Notes: generated by a model from the letters alone, not told the origin. Counted from the first letter of the stretch, positions 25,567-34,809 are shown. The stretch is 64,000 nt of DNA from AP-15 sp035503615 (GCA_035503615.1 DATJTI010000027.1:1-64000); one strand, 5' to 3'. Numbers and translations: made by a program.

Positions 25567-27111
25567 CTATATGCGCCAGAACCGCCGGGCGTGGTTCAGC
25601 CGGCGCAAGCGCCTGCGCAGCCGTGCCTCGCTGCGCAGCAACGCGCGCTCGTGCCGCTCGAGCAAACGGCCGCCGGCTGCGACGATCGGCTGCGGCTGTT
25701 CGGCCGTTCTGCCCAGTTCGATCACCAGCCCATAGGCGGCGCGGATGTCGCTGACATGGCCGAGTTCGTCCTGCACCGGCTTCATCCGCTCGAGATAGCG
25801 GCGCAATTCGCGTCCCGGATAGAGGCTGCGCCACAGCTCGATCGCGTAACGCAGCTCTTTGACGGCGATGCGCAGCCGGTGCCGCTGGTCGGGGGTCAGC
25901 CGCATGAAATGCCGGCTGCGCCGGCGTACCTTGCGCCGGCAACGGTCGAGAATGCCTGGGGCGATGGTGTCGATCGGCGCGGTCAGCGCCGGTGCCGCCG
26001 GGGTCTCGGCTGCGCGCCACTCGCAGCCGTCAAACCAGCGCAGCAGGCGCAGCAGCCGCGCGGTCCGCTGCGGCGAGCGGATCTCGCAGGCCACTCGATG
26101 ATGTGCGGCGCGCCGGGCTGCGGCGGCTGCGGCGGCGAGCTCGTCCCAGCCCGGATCGCCAGCGCGGTCACACTGTAGCGGGGCCAGCAATTCGGCAATG
26201 AAGACGTCGAGATTGCGCGCTCGGCCGAGCGGTTCGGCGAGCGCCGTGAGCTCGGCTGCAACGCGGCGTCGCGGTTCGCGCGGCAGCACCCCTTTGACCG
26301 CGGCCAGCATCGAGCGCAGCCGGCGCAATTCCACCCGCATCCGGTGCACGGCCTCGGGCTCGCCGGCGAGGGCGGCAGGCTCGTTGCGCAGCAGCTGGGC
26401 GAGGCACGAGCGGCCGACGCGCTGCAGCACGGTCTCCACACTGGTGCCGGGAGCGAAATCGACCGCCGCTGCCGGCATCGCCGCCGCTGCCGCCCCGCCC
26501 TCGACAAGAGCATAGCCGCGCTCCGACTTGCTACGCGTGCCGATCGTCAGCGGTGCTGCTTCGAGCAGCTGCAGTGCGAGATCGTAAAGTGCCGTGCGCG
26601 GGCCGGCCTTGAGCTCGAGCTCGAGCTCGCAAACGGGCTCGCTCGCGCCGCCCGACACGGTGCGGATCTCGCCGAGGTCGATCGCCACCTCGATCCTGGT
26701 TCCCGGCGCCGGTTCGAGCTCGACGGTTTCCCGGGTGATCGTCGTGACGAATAGCGGATAGAGCTCGCCGGCGACCCCGGCGGGCAGTCGCGCCCCGCTC
26801 TGCGGCGCCTGCGGATCGACCTGGTTTTTGGCAACGATGTCCTGCCACTCGCCGCGCTCGAGCAAATTCGCCGGAGCCAGGCCGGCCGTCTTCAAGGTCT
26901 GAACGAACTGCCCGTTCTCGGCGCGCACGCGCAAGCTCGCCGCGGCCGCCCGCAGCGCCAGCTCCGGCGTGTCGAAATAGGTCGAGACCAGACTGCGCCG
27001 GTCCAACGGTGCACCGCACGCGATCGCGGCGAGCGCAGATCTGAGGGCGGTCAGATCGCTGCTGTCGGCCGTGAGCTTCAATTCGACTTCGAGCGAAATG
27101 AGCGGCTCCAC
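25567..27111 (-). CDS. CYTH-CHAD domain protein
   Basis: A 514-aa protein with two domains. Residues about 1-210 form a CYTH (triphosphate tunnel metalloenzyme) domain: ISLEVELKL is the ExExK motif, and SKSERGYAL closes it. Residues about 225-510 form a CHAD domain, an alpha-helical domain with conserved His/Arg residues (VHRMRVELRRLRSML, then RHRLRIAVKELRYA). Such fusions are inorganic triphosphatases or polyphosphate-associated proteins; CHAD domains bind polyphosphate. In a PHA producer a link to polyphosphate or PHA granules is possible but is inference. Confidence 0.9.
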   Translation of the reverse strand: MEPLISLEVELKLTADSSDLTALRSALAAIACGAPLDRRSLVSTYFDTPELALRAAAASLRVRAENGQFVQTLKTAGLAPANLLERGEWQDIVAKNQVDPQAPQSGARLPAGVAGELYPLFVTTITRETVELEPAPGTRIEVAIDLGEIRTVSGGASEPVCELELELKAGPRTALYDLALQLLEAAPLTIGTRSKSERGYALVEGGAAAAAMPAAAVDFAPGTSVETVLQRVGRSCLAQLLRNEPAALAGEPEAVHRMRVELRRLRSMLAAVKGVLPREPRRRVAAELTALAEPLGRARNLDVFIAELLAPLQCDRAGDPGWDELAAAAAAARRAAHHRVACEIRSPQRTARLLRLLRWFDGCEWRAAETPAAPALTAPIDTIAPGILDRCRRKVRRRSRHFMRLTPDQRHRLRIAVKELRYAIELWRSLYPGRELRRYLERMKPVQDELGHVSDIRAAYGLVIELGRTAEQPQPIVAAGGRLLERHERALLRSEARLRRRLRRLNHARRFWRI

Positions 27112-27346
27112 GTCGGAGATACGGGGATACGAGAAAAAATTCCTGCAAGTTCCGGACCGCGCCCGTTGCCCCGGAATTGGGCTGCGGCGGCGGTGAGGTA
27201 TCGATGTTGCCTAAAAATCGCCCAGCCGTCGAATCTCTGATAAGGCTGAGGGCAACGCCGGTCGGTGAAGCCGCGATTGGCCGGTCGGTCGCGGGCCCGC
27301 GACTCGTCTCGGGTGCCAACCAGATTTGAACCGGGGGAGGACCGCA

Positions 27347-28639
27347 ATGGGTGGGGTGCGCTGGTCGTGGGTGCGGCGAGCCCCGAGCGTCGCTACGGCC
27401 GTGGGCTCCGCCGCGAACCTGCCGCCGGTACACCGGGCCTCGCGCGACTGGCGGATCGCCGAACCGGATTTCTGGCGGCTGTGGCTGGTCGGCTTTGTCG
27501 TCTTCGAGGTGCGCTGGCTTGAAATGCTGGCGGTCGCGGTGTTCGTCTACCAGCGCACCCGCTCGCCGTTTATCGTCGCCGCGCTGACCATGCTGCGGAT
27601 GATGCCGATGGCGCTGTTCGGCGCGGTGATCGGCGCCGTCGCGGAGCGGATCGAGCGGCGTACCGCGCTCCTGATCGTCGTCACGACGATGGGGTCGACC
27701 TCGCTGACGCTGGCGATGCTGGCCTTTGCCGGCAAGCTCGCGATATGGCACCTCGCGGTCGCCAGCTTTATCAACGGTATCGGCTGGACCACCGACAATC
27801 CGGTGCGGCGCACGATGATCGGCGAGGCGGTCGGCTCGGAGCGGATGAGCGCTGCGATGGCGCTCGATGTCGGTGCCAACAATGCGAGCCAGATCCTCGG
27901 CCCCACCCTCGGCGGCGTGCTGCTGGCGAGCTTCGGGATCGGGGGCGTGTTCTGCTGCAGCGTCGTTTCCTACCTGGTGGCGCTCGCTTCGGCGTTGCTG
28001 GTGCGGCACCGCAATCTCTCGCGTCCGAGCGGCGCGCAGAGCGTGATCGAGCGCATGATCGAAGGGCTGATGCTGGTCCGTCGTGACCGCCGGCTGATCG
28101 CGGTCTTGCTGATCACGGTCATCTCCAACGTGTTCGCCTGGCCGTCGACCAGCATGATCCCGGTGATCGGCCACGACCAGCTGCGGCTCGGCGCGGTCGG
28201 CGTTGGCGTGCTTTCCAGCATGACCGGGATCGGCGCGTTCTGCGGTGCCGCAGTGATCGCGCTGCTGGTTCGCCCGCCGCAATTCTCGCGCCTCTATCTC
28301 GGCGGGGTCGTCGCCTATCTGATCATGGTGCCGCTGTTCGCACTGATCCCCTATCCGCTGATCGCCGGCTCGGTCCTGCTGGTGACCGGGATCGCCAATG
28401 CTTGCTTCAGCATCATGCAGGCGACCCTCGTCTATCTCGCGGCGCCGCCCGAGATGCGCAGCCGTGTCTACGGCGTCCTGTCGGTGTGCATCGGCACCGG
28501 CATGGTCGGCTTTGTCCAGATCGGCGTGCTCGCCGGGTTGGTCGGCGCCCCGTGGGCGGTGGCCGGGACCGGGGCTGTCGGTCTGCTGGTGCTGCTCGCG
28601 ACCCGGCGCTGGTGGCAGCCATTGACCGTGCCCGCTTGA
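27347..28639 (+). CDS. MFS transporter, EntS-like
   Basis: A 430-aa membrane protein with about 12 hydrophobic segments, of the MFS_3/EntS exporter group (VFVYQRTRSPFIVAALTMLR, RRTMIGEAVGSERMSAAMAL, NNASQILGPTLGGVLL). The last of these is the A-type motif region that members share with enterobactin and macrolide exporters. GGGGGAGG ends 7 nt before ATG 27347. It diverges from the CYTH-CHAD gene. Substrate unknown; siderophore or drug efflux is plausible for the group. Confidence 0.85.
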   Translation: MGGVRWSWVRRAPSVATAVGSAANLPPVHRASRDWRIAEPDFWRLWLVGFVVFEVRWLEMLAVAVFVYQRTRSPFIVAALTMLRMMPMALFGAVIGAVAERIERRTALLIVVTTMGSTSLTLAMLAFAGKLAIWHLAVASFINGIGWTTDNPVRRTMIGEAVGSERMSAAMALDVGANNASQILGPTLGGVLLASFGIGGVFCCSVVSYLVALASALLVRHRNLSRPSGAQSVIERMIEGLMLVRRDRRLIAVLLITVISNVFAWPSTSMIPVIGHDQLRLGAVGVGVLSSMTGIGAFCGAAVIALLVRPPQFSRLYLGGVVAYLIMVPLFALIPYPLIAGSVLLVTGIANACFSIMQATLVYLAAPPEMRSRVYGVLSVCIGTGMVGFVQIGVLAGLVGAPWAVAGTGAVGLLVLLATRRWWQPLTVPA

Positions 28640-28793
28640 TCACCCGGCACATCTCGCCGCGCGGCCGGTGGCGTTGCGATGGGCCGCGCAGGAGGCCGGA
28701 GGTGCGGAAATCTTCTCTCCCCCGGCCGGGCATTGTATCCTTGCATGCGACTGCGGCGCGGACCGGTTGTCGCCGACCGGCAAAGGAGAACAA

Positions 28794-30002
28794 ATGACGT
28801 CGATCGACCGCGATTTGGCTGCCGCCGCGACTTGCGGCAACGATTATATCGAGCGCGCGCAGGCGCTCGCCCCGCTGCTCACCGATGCGGCCGACGAGAT
28901 CGAAGCGCAGCGCGAACTGCCCGAGCGGGTTGTCGAGGCGCTGATCGACGGCGGATTTTTCAAGCTGCTGCTGCCGCGCTCGATGGGCGGCGCCGAGCTC
29001 GACCCGATGACCTATGTCCGGGTGCTCGAAGAGATCGCCCGCGCCGAGCCGAGCACGGCCTGGTCGCTCGGGCAGAATTCCGGCTGCTCGATGTCCGCAC
29101 CCTATCTCGATCCGGCGATCGCGCGCGAAATCTTCGGGCCGCGACGGGGCATTCTCGCCTGGGGGCCGGACCTGCCCGGCGCCGGCCGCGGCATTGCCGT
29201 CAGGGGCGGCATCCGGGTCACCGGCCGCTGGGGCTTCGCCACCGGCAGCCGGCACGCCACCTGGCTCGGCGCGCATGTGCCGATCTTCGAAGAGGACGGC
29301 ACGCCGCGGATGAACCCGAACGGCCGCCCGTTTGTGCGCACCGTGCTGTTCCCGAAATCGAGCGCCACGATCATCGACAACTGGCAGGTCATCGGGCTGC
29401 GCGGCACCGGCAGCGACAGCTATGCGGTCGAGGATTTGTTCGTGCCGCAGCAATACACCTGCTCGCGCGACAACGCGGCCGAGCGGCGCGAGCCGGGTCT
29501 GCTCTACAAATTCACGAGCGGCATGGTCTATGCGATGGGGTTCTCGAACGTGTCGCTCGGCATCGCCCGCGGCACGCTCGACGCGTTTATCGAGCTGGCG
29601 CGCGACAAGATTCCGCGCGGTGCCCGCTTCCCGCTGCGCCAGAACAACGTGATCCAGTCACAGGTGGCGCAATGCGAGGCGCGGCTGCGCTCGTCGCGCG
29701 CGTTTATCGCCGCCACACTGCACGAGATGTGGGACGCGGCCGAGCGCACCGGCGACTTTCTGCCCGAGCACCATCCGAGGCTGCGGCTGGCGGCGACCTG
29801 GGCGATCCAGCAGGCGCGCGACGTCGTCGCCGCAATCTACAGTGCCGCCGGGGCGACTGCGATCTTCACCGAAAATCCGTTCGAGCGGCGGCTGCGCGAT
29901 ATCCATGCCGGGACCCAGCAAGGCCAGGGCCGGCCGGTCCATTTCGAGACGGTTGGCCAGATCCTGCTCGGCCTGCCGCCCGAGGGCCGCATGTTCCGCT
30001 GA
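28794..30002 (+). CDS. Acyl-CoA dehydrogenase-type flavin monooxygenase (HsaA/DszC-like)
   Basis: A 402-aa flavoprotein with acyl-CoA dehydrogenase fold. N-terminal ALAPLLTDAADEIEAQRELP and LLLPRSMGGAELDP, the middle GRWGFATGSRHATW, and the C-terminal Acyl-CoA_dh_2 region (NPFERRLRDIHAGTQQGQG) place it with the two-component FMNH2-dependent monooxygenases (HsaA, HpaB group D, DszC) rather than with true acyl-CoA dehydrogenases. AAGGAGAA lies 4 nt before ATG 28794. It would need a flavin reductase partner; a ChrR-like one is encoded 17 kb away, but no dedicated partner is adjacent. Confidence 0.82.
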   Translation: MTSIDRDLAAAATCGNDYIERAQALAPLLTDAADEIEAQRELPERVVEALIDGGFFKLLLPRSMGGAELDPMTYVRVLEEIARAEPSTAWSLGQNSGCSMSAPYLDPAIAREIFGPRRGILAWGPDLPGAGRGIAVRGGIRVTGRWGFATGSRHATWLGAHVPIFEEDGTPRMNPNGRPFVRTVLFPKSSATIIDNWQVIGLRGTGSDSYAVEDLFVPQQYTCSRDNAAERREPGLLYKFTSGMVYAMGFSNVSLGIARGTLDAFIELARDKIPRGARFPLRQNNVIQSQVAQCEARLRSSRAFIAATLHEMWDAAERTGDFLPEHHPRLRLAATWAIQQARDVVAAIYSAAGATAIFTENPFERRLRDIHAGTQQGQGRPVHFETVGQILLGLPPEGRMFR

Positions 30003-30267
30003 CCGCGAGGGCGCGCGCGTCGGGCGGCCCTGCCATGTTGCGATCGGGGTTCCGCGAACCCCCTCGCACTATTGCACCTGTGTGACGACGGGGCTCGCCT
30101 TCCTGCCAATTGCATCGTAAATTTCGTGATCGGGTGAGCGGCGAACACAACAGCCGCCGCCCAGGGTCGAGTGCCGCAGCGAACCGGTCAACCCGGTCGC
30201 CCGGGCCTCGCGCCGACAGGGACAACGCAAAGCGGGATCAACCCGCGCTTCACCAAGGGAGGTTTCG

Positions 30268-30642
30268 ATGCAGCACTTCGGTCGAATGATCGCGATCGCT
30301 GGTGCGTGCTGTACCGCCGCCGTCGCGGGGTGCGCCTCGGGGCCGGTGGCGCAGGTCGCGCCGACCCACGCCGTGGCCGATCGTTCCGCCGATCCGCCGC
30401 AACAGATGGCGGCCGCTGTAGCCCCTTACGCTCCGCCGCCCGAGCTCGCGGAAATTCCACCCCCGGCGCCGACGCCGAATTCGCTGTGGCGGTTCGGCCA
30501 TTGGGTGTGGAGCGGCACCGGGTATCACTGGACGCGAGGGCATTACATCGAACGGCCGACCCCGACCGACAACTGGTCGCGCGGCTACTGGCAACAGGGG
30601 CCCGACGGCTGGGTCTGGATCGAGGGCCACTGGACGAGCTGA
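30268..30642 (+). CDS. Lipoprotein with YxWxxGHW repeats, copy 1
   Basis: A 124-aa protein. The signal peptide ends with AAVAGC, a lipobox with Cys22 as the lipidated residue. A Pro-rich spacer (APYAPPPELAEIPPPAPTP) leads to three aromatic/Gly motifs: WRFGHWVWSG, YHWTRGHYIERP and WVWIEGHW, of the YXWXPGHW-repeat type. The repeats end the protein. An AAGGGAGG Shine-Dalgarno site precedes ATG 30268. It is a cell-envelope lipoprotein of unknown function, with a longer paralogue directly downstream. Confidence 0.8.
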   Translation: MQHFGRMIAIAGACCTAAVAGCASGPVAQVAPTHAVADRSADPPQQMAAAVAPYAPPPELAEIPPPAPTPNSLWRFGHWVWSGTGYHWTRGHYIERPTPTDNWSRGYWQQGPDGWVWIEGHWTS

Positions 30643-30797
30643 GGCGGCCAAAGACAGCGGCGGCCGCCGGCCCGGGATGGGCGGGCTGGGATGGCGCGGG
30701 CCGAGTGGCGCGGGAATGATCGCGCGCGCCGTTGTGTTTCCACCTCCGGGAGCAGCGATCGGCAAGTCCGGCGCTGCAGCAACGCTTGGAGGATCGG

Positions 30798-31325
30798 ATG
30801 CAACATCTTGGCCGGGTCGCCGGCATCGCCGCAATCGCGTTGGGTGCCACCGCCTTGTCCGGCTGTGTCGTCCCGCCACCGCCACCAGCGCCGCTCGCGG
30901 CCGAGACCCCGGCGCCGCCATCCGAATTCGGGATGGCCGAGCCGGAGCAGCCGGCGAACTATCCGCCGCCGATCGCGAGCGCGACACCGCTGACGCCGCC
31001 GGCAAGCGGCGATTATGCGACGCCGGAAGCCGCACCAGAATACGGTTCGAGCACGCCGCCGGCGATGGCGCCGAGCAACGCCGGAACGATGGGTGCGATC
31101 GTCGCGCCGTATGCGCCGCCACCGCCGCGGGTCGAGACCCCGCCGCCTTCACCCTCGCCGCTGGCGATGTGGCAGCAGGGCCATTGGGGCTGGAACGGCT
31201 CGCAATTCGTGTGGATGCCGGGACATTATGTCGAGCGGCCCTCGGCTACCGCCACCTGGATGCAGGGCTATTGGCGGCAGGGGCCAACCGGGTGGAGCTG
31301 GGTCGCCGGCCACTGGACCGGCTGA
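30798..31325 (+). CDS. Lipoprotein with YxWxxGHW repeats, copy 2
   Basis: A 175-aa paralogue of the preceding gene, with the same start (MQH-GR) and the same C-terminal repeat block (QGHWGWNGSQFVWMPGHYVE, then WMQGYWRQGP and WSWVAGHWTG). The lipobox is LSGC (Cys23). The spacer is longer and Pro/Ala-rich (about residues 25-115), with two APYAPPP-like stretches shared with copy 1. GGAGG lies upstream of ATG 30798. Tandem duplication with spacer expansion is the simplest origin. Confidence 0.8.
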   Translation: MQHLGRVAGIAAIALGATALSGCVVPPPPPAPLAAETPAPPSEFGMAEPEQPANYPPPIASATPLTPPASGDYATPEAAPEYGSSTPPAMAPSNAGTMGAIVAPYAPPPPRVETPPPSPSPLAMWQQGHWGWNGSQFVWMPGHYVERPSATATWMQGYWRQGPTGWSWVAGHWTG

Positions 31326-31367
31326 TGCAGCAGGCCGCGCTGCCGCAGGCCGGCCATGCCGCCGGCT

Positions 31368-31835
31368 TCAGCCATCGCGAGCCAGCGCCAGATCGATCAA
31401 CGGCAGCAGCATCGGGGCGGTCGGCAAACCGCCCACGACGATCTCCTCGCGGCTGAGCCAACGGACCTCGTCGGCGTCGTCGCCGGCCACACCCTCGCCC
31501 GACCGCCAGGTGCCGCGGACCGCGACCAGCGTGTAGTGAAAACGCACGCGGCGCTCATCGTCGTGGTCGATCGAATCGATGACCGTCAGGATGCCGGCGG
31601 CTTCGGCGACAACGCCGGTCTCCTCGGCGAGTTCGCGCATCGCGCCCGCGGCGACGGTCTCGCCGAGTTCGAGCACCCCGCCCGGAAAGCCCCAGCGCCC
31701 GGCGAGCGGCGGGTTGGCGCGGCGCACGACAAGCGCCCGCTCGCCGCGCAAGACCACGGCGATGACACCGACGATCGGCCGCTCGGGATAGCGCCGCGCC
31801 TCCCTGCGGGTTGCCGCTACTGACCCTGCCGTCAT
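31368..31835 (-). CDS. Nudix hydrolase
   Basis: A 155-aa Nudix protein. The complete Nudix box is GGVLELGETVAAGAMRELAE followed by ETGV (about residues 51-74), giving the catalytic helix and metal-binding glutamates. The N-terminal VGVIAVVLRGERALVVRR is the usual first strand. Likely substrates are ADP-ribose or other nucleoside diphosphate derivatives. The ATG at 31833-31835 lies inside the terminal repeat of a palindromic element, so the first residues (MTAGSV) may come from that element, and the original start may have been lost. Confidence 0.88.
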   Translation of the reverse strand: MTAGSVAATRREARRYPERPIVGVIAVVLRGERALVVRRANPPLAGRWGFPGGVLELGETVAAGAMRELAEETGVVAEAAGILTVIDSIDHDDERRVRFHYTLVAVRGTWRSGEGVAGDDADEVRWLSREEIVVGGLPTAPMLLPLIDLALARDG

Positions 31836-31992
31836 TGCGAGGAGCCGTCAGGCGACGAAGCAACCGCGACGACGGCACGGCACCAGCGGCACGAGATTGC
31901 TTCGCTGAGCCTGTCCTCGGGCGGCGCACAGCGCCGACCCGTGGGCTCGCCTCCACCCGTGGGCTCGCGCCGACCCGCGGACTCGCAATGAC
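31831..31992 (+). repeat. Palindromic dispersed repeat (REP/MITE-like), 162 bp
   Basis: The ends are a perfect 11-bp inverted repeat, GTCATTGCGAG (31831-31841) and CTCGCAATGAC (31982-31992). Inner arms also pair: CGACGAAGCAA near the left and TTGCTTCGCTG in the middle. This matches the common alphaproteobacterial palindromic repeat that begins GTCATTGCGAG and carries GAAGCAA/TTGCTTC arms. The right half holds an internal repeat (CCCGTGGGCTCGC twice plus one degenerate copy). It separates the Nudix gene from thiC and supplies the Nudix start codon. I see only one copy in this window. Confidence 0.8.
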
Positions 31993-31999
31993 AATGCAC

Positions 32000-33862
32000 T
32001 CAATCCGCCGCGGCGCGGGGCTGGCCGTGCTCGTCAGTATAGATCTCGGCACCCTGCTTGAGGAATTCCTGCGACTTCTCCGCCATGCCGGAGCGCGCGT
32101 AGTCGCGGATTTCCTGGGTGATCTGCATCGAGCAGAATTTCGGCCCACACATCGAGCAGAAATGGGCGAGTTTCGCGCCTTCGGCCGGCAGGGTCTGGTC
32201 GTGGAACTTCTCGGCCGTCTCGGGGTCGAGCGACAGGTTGAACTGGTCCTTCCAGCGGAACTCGAACCGTGCCCGTGACAGCGCATCGTCGCGCTCGCGC
32301 GCCGCCGGATGGCCCTTGGCGAGATCGGCCGCATGGGCGGCGATCTTGTAGGTGATGACGCCCACTTTGACGTCGTCGCGGTCGGGCAGCCCCAGATGCT
32401 CCTTCGGCGTCACATAGCAGAGCAATGCCGTGCCAAACCAGCCGATCATCGCCGCACCGATGCCCGAGGTGATATGGTCGTAGCCCGGAGCGATATCGGT
32501 GGTCAGCGGACCCAGCGTGTAGAACGGCGCCTCGCCGCATTCCTCAAGCTGCTTTTCCATGTTGATCTTGATCTTGTGCATCGGCACGTGGCCGGGGCCC
32601 TCGATCATGACCTGCACGCCATCCTCCCAGGCGAGCTTGGTCAATTCGCCCAGGGTTTCCAATTCGGCGAACTGGGCGCGGTCGTTGGCGTCGGCGATCG
32701 AGCCGGGGCGCAGCCCGTCGCCCAGCGAGTAGCTCACGTCATAGGCCCGCATGATCTCGTTGATCTCGCGGAAATGGGTGTAGAGGAAGCTCTCCTGGTG
32801 ATGGGCGAGGCACCATTTCGCCATGATCGAGCCGCCGCGCGAAACGATGCCGGTGACGCGAGAAGCGGTCAGCGGGATGTAGGCGAGCCGCACGCCGGCA
32901 TGGATCGTGAAGTAATCGACCCCCTGCTCGGCCTGCTCGATCAACGTGTCGCGGAACAATTCCCAAGTCAATTCCTCGGCCTTGCCGCCGACCTTTTCGA
33001 GCGCCTGGTAGATCGGCACGGTACCGATCGGCACCGGCGAGTTGCGGATGATCCATTCGCGGATCGTGTGGATGTTGCGGCCGGTCGACAGATCCATGAC
33101 CGTATCGGCACCCCAGCGCGTCGCCCACACCATCTTTTCGACTTCCTCGGCGACCGAGGAGGTGACGATCGAATTGCCGATATTGGCGTTTACCTTGACC
33201 AGGAAGTTGCGGCCGATGATCATCGGCTCGGTTTCCGGGTGGTTGAGATTGTTCGGGATGATCGCGCGGCCGCGAGCGATCTCGTCGCGGACAAATTCCG
33301 GCGTGACATATTCCGGGATCGCCGCGCCAAAGGATTCGCCATCCAACTTGCCGTCGCGCCGCAGCTGTTCACGGCCGAGATTCTCGCGGATCGCGACATA
33401 TTCCATCTCGGGCGTAACGATGCCGCGACGGGCATAGGCGATCTGGGTCGGTGCCGCCCCGGGTTTGGCGCGCAATACCTGGCGCCCGCCGCGATCGAAC
33501 AGCGACACGCCACCCGCCTCGTTGCGGCGCAGCCCGTTGTCCTCCGGTCTGACCTCGCGGCCCTGATAGAATTCGACATCGCCGCGCGCCAGGATCCACG
33601 GCTTGCGCAGCTCCGGAAGACCCTTCTGGATATCGGTCACGGCCGCCGGATCGGAATAGGGGCCCGAGGTGTCGTAGGCGCGTACCGCCGGCTCGCCGGA
33701 TGCGGCTTCGAGATCGATCTCGCGCATCGCCACGCTGAGCGCAGGGTGGGTCCGGCCAGGAAGATAAATCTTGCGCGAGGCCGGGAATGGGCCGGTGGTG
33801 ACCCGCAGCTCCTCGACGTTCGGCATGGGTTTTGCGGAGGACAGTGGAGCGGAATCGGGCAT
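32000..33862 (-). CDS. thiC: Phosphomethylpyrimidine synthase ThiC
   Basis: A 620-aa radical SAM enzyme that converts AIR to hydroxymethylpyrimidine phosphate for thiamine synthesis. The conserved core is unmistakable (GREVRPEDNG, MEYVAIRENLGRE, VMIEGPGHVPMHKI, YDHITSGIGAAMIGWFGTAL). The C-terminal cluster motif FCSMCGPKFCSM gives the CxxCxxxxC that binds the 4Fe-4S cluster. ATG 33862 follows the THI-box leader by about 80 nt. It is monocistronic here, followed by the palindromic repeat. Confidence 0.98.
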   Translation of the reverse strand: MPDSAPLSSAKPMPNVEELRVTTGPFPASRKIYLPGRTHPALSVAMREIDLEAASGEPAVRAYDTSGPYSDPAAVTDIQKGLPELRKPWILARGDVEFYQGREVRPEDNGLRRNEAGGVSLFDRGGRQVLRAKPGAAPTQIAYARRGIVTPEMEYVAIRENLGREQLRRDGKLDGESFGAAIPEYVTPEFVRDEIARGRAIIPNNLNHPETEPMIIGRNFLVKVNANIGNSIVTSSVAEEVEKMVWATRWGADTVMDLSTGRNIHTIREWIIRNSPVPIGTVPIYQALEKVGGKAEELTWELFRDTLIEQAEQGVDYFTIHAGVRLAYIPLTASRVTGIVSRGGSIMAKWCLAHHQESFLYTHFREINEIMRAYDVSYSLGDGLRPGSIADANDRAQFAELETLGELTKLAWEDGVQVMIEGPGHVPMHKIKINMEKQLEECGEAPFYTLGPLTTDIAPGYDHITSGIGAAMIGWFGTALLCYVTPKEHLGLPDRDDVKVGVITYKIAAHAADLAKGHPAARERDDALSRARFEFRWKDQFNLSLDPETAEKFHDQTLPAEGAKLAHFCSMCGPKFCSMQITQEIRDYARSGMAEKSQEFLKQGAEIYTDEHGQPRAAAD

Positions 33863-33940
33863 CAGGGTCTCCGTTGCGCCGGTTGAACGATGCTCCGGGA
33901 GATGCACGAAGGAGGGGACGGCAGCAGCCGATGCGTTCCT

Positions 33941-34057
33941 GTCCCTACGCCGGCACGACCCGGATCAGGTTCGAAGGGTTTCCGCGCCCCCGCTCTGCCT
34001 TCGAAGACACAGACGGGCCGGCGGCATCTCAGCCCCCTGACGGGGCACCCCTTGGAC
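33941..34057 (-). promoter_or_regulatory. TPP riboswitch (THI box) upstream of thiC
   Basis: On the minus strand the leader reads GGGGCTGAGATGCC (34027-34040 region) and later CGAACCTGATCCGGGTCGTG, then CCGGCGTAGGGAC, the conserved TPP-aptamer sequences (CTGAGA and the AACCTGATC...GCGTAGGGA block). The outer stem P1 pairs GTCC at 34057-34054 with GGAC at 33944-33941. It is in the expected place about 80 nt before the thiC start and should repress thiC when thiamine pyrophosphate is bound. Confidence 0.95.
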
Positions 34058-34206
34058 GAGGCGATTATCGGCAGAGACCGGTGCTGCCGTCAAGGTTGCG
34101 GTTTGATGACGCAGGCCAGGACCGGCGACCGACCAGGCCCGATCGTATCGGCGACAGCCATGCCGCCGGGAGCGGCCCGCCGACTGGTCCTGTTTCACCG
34201 ACACGA

Positions 34207-34809
34207 CTATAGGCGGATCGTGATCGTGCTGCCGGGTCCGAGGAGCGGCATCAGGTCGATCAGCACGTCCCTTGCGACGGCGATGCAGCCGGCGGTCGGG
34301 GTGAAATCGGGTCGGGCGATGTGCAGGAAAATGGCGCTGCCGGCACCGGGCACGGCCGGTGCCGTGTTGTACCCGATCACGACCAGGAGATCGTAGACAT
34401 GGTCGTCGAGCCACATCGGCTCGGCATGTGCGCGATAGGGCAGCGTGACGAGGCGGTTGTAATCGGGGTCGTCCGGGTCGTCGCACCAGGCATCCTCCGG
34501 CCGCAACGGGCGCAGCGGCAGCCCGGTGCGCGGCGGCACGATGCGATCGGCGCGGTAGAAGGCTGAGATGAGCGGGTAGGTGCCGGCCGGGGTGGCGCCG
34601 TCGCCTTCTCTCTTGTGCGCGATGACCCCGCCTCGCCCGATCGCGGCCCTGGCGCTGCCATCGGGCCAGCTCAGCCGGCCGGCCCGGTATACGAGGTTTT
34701 GGGGCGCCACCCTTGCCGCTCCAACCAGATCGGCAACCGGTAGCACGGCAGGCAACAGCAGCAGCGCCCGGCGCGCAAGTCCCGGCTCAATACATGTGCT
34801 GGCCACCAT
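34207..34809 (-). CDS. L,D-transpeptidase catalytic-domain protein (YkuD/ErfK-like)
   Basis: A 200-aa protein of the L,D-transpeptidase family. The catalytic segment is HIARPDFTPTAGCIAV, with the catalytic His and Cys; REGDGATPAGTYPLISAFYR is the upstream conserved block. The N-terminus has a hydrophobic stretch (RRALLLLPAVLPVADLVGAA) that may be a signal peptide. Its start overlaps the end of phaB by 23 nt on the same strand. It would act on peptidoglycan in the periplasm, and is the second L,D-transpeptidase-type protein in the window. Confidence 0.85.
   Translation of the reverse strand: MVASTCIEPGLARRALLLLPAVLPVADLVGAARVAPQNLVYRAGRLSWPDGSARAAIGRGGVIAHKREGDGATPAGTYPLISAFYRADRIVPPRTGLPLRPLRPEDAWCDDPDDPDYNRLVTLPYRAHAEPMWLDDHVYDLLVVIGYNTAPAVPGAGSAIFLHIARPDFTPTAGCIAVARDVLIDLMPLLGPGSTITIRL

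Noticed and set aside
26531..28282. A 583-codon minus-strand frame spanning the MFS and CYTH genes
   Set aside because: It crosses two real genes in shadow frames and has no coherent domain.
32309..33886. A 525-codon open frame opposite thiC
   Set aside because: Complementary to the unmistakable thiC gene; composition typical of an antisense shadow.
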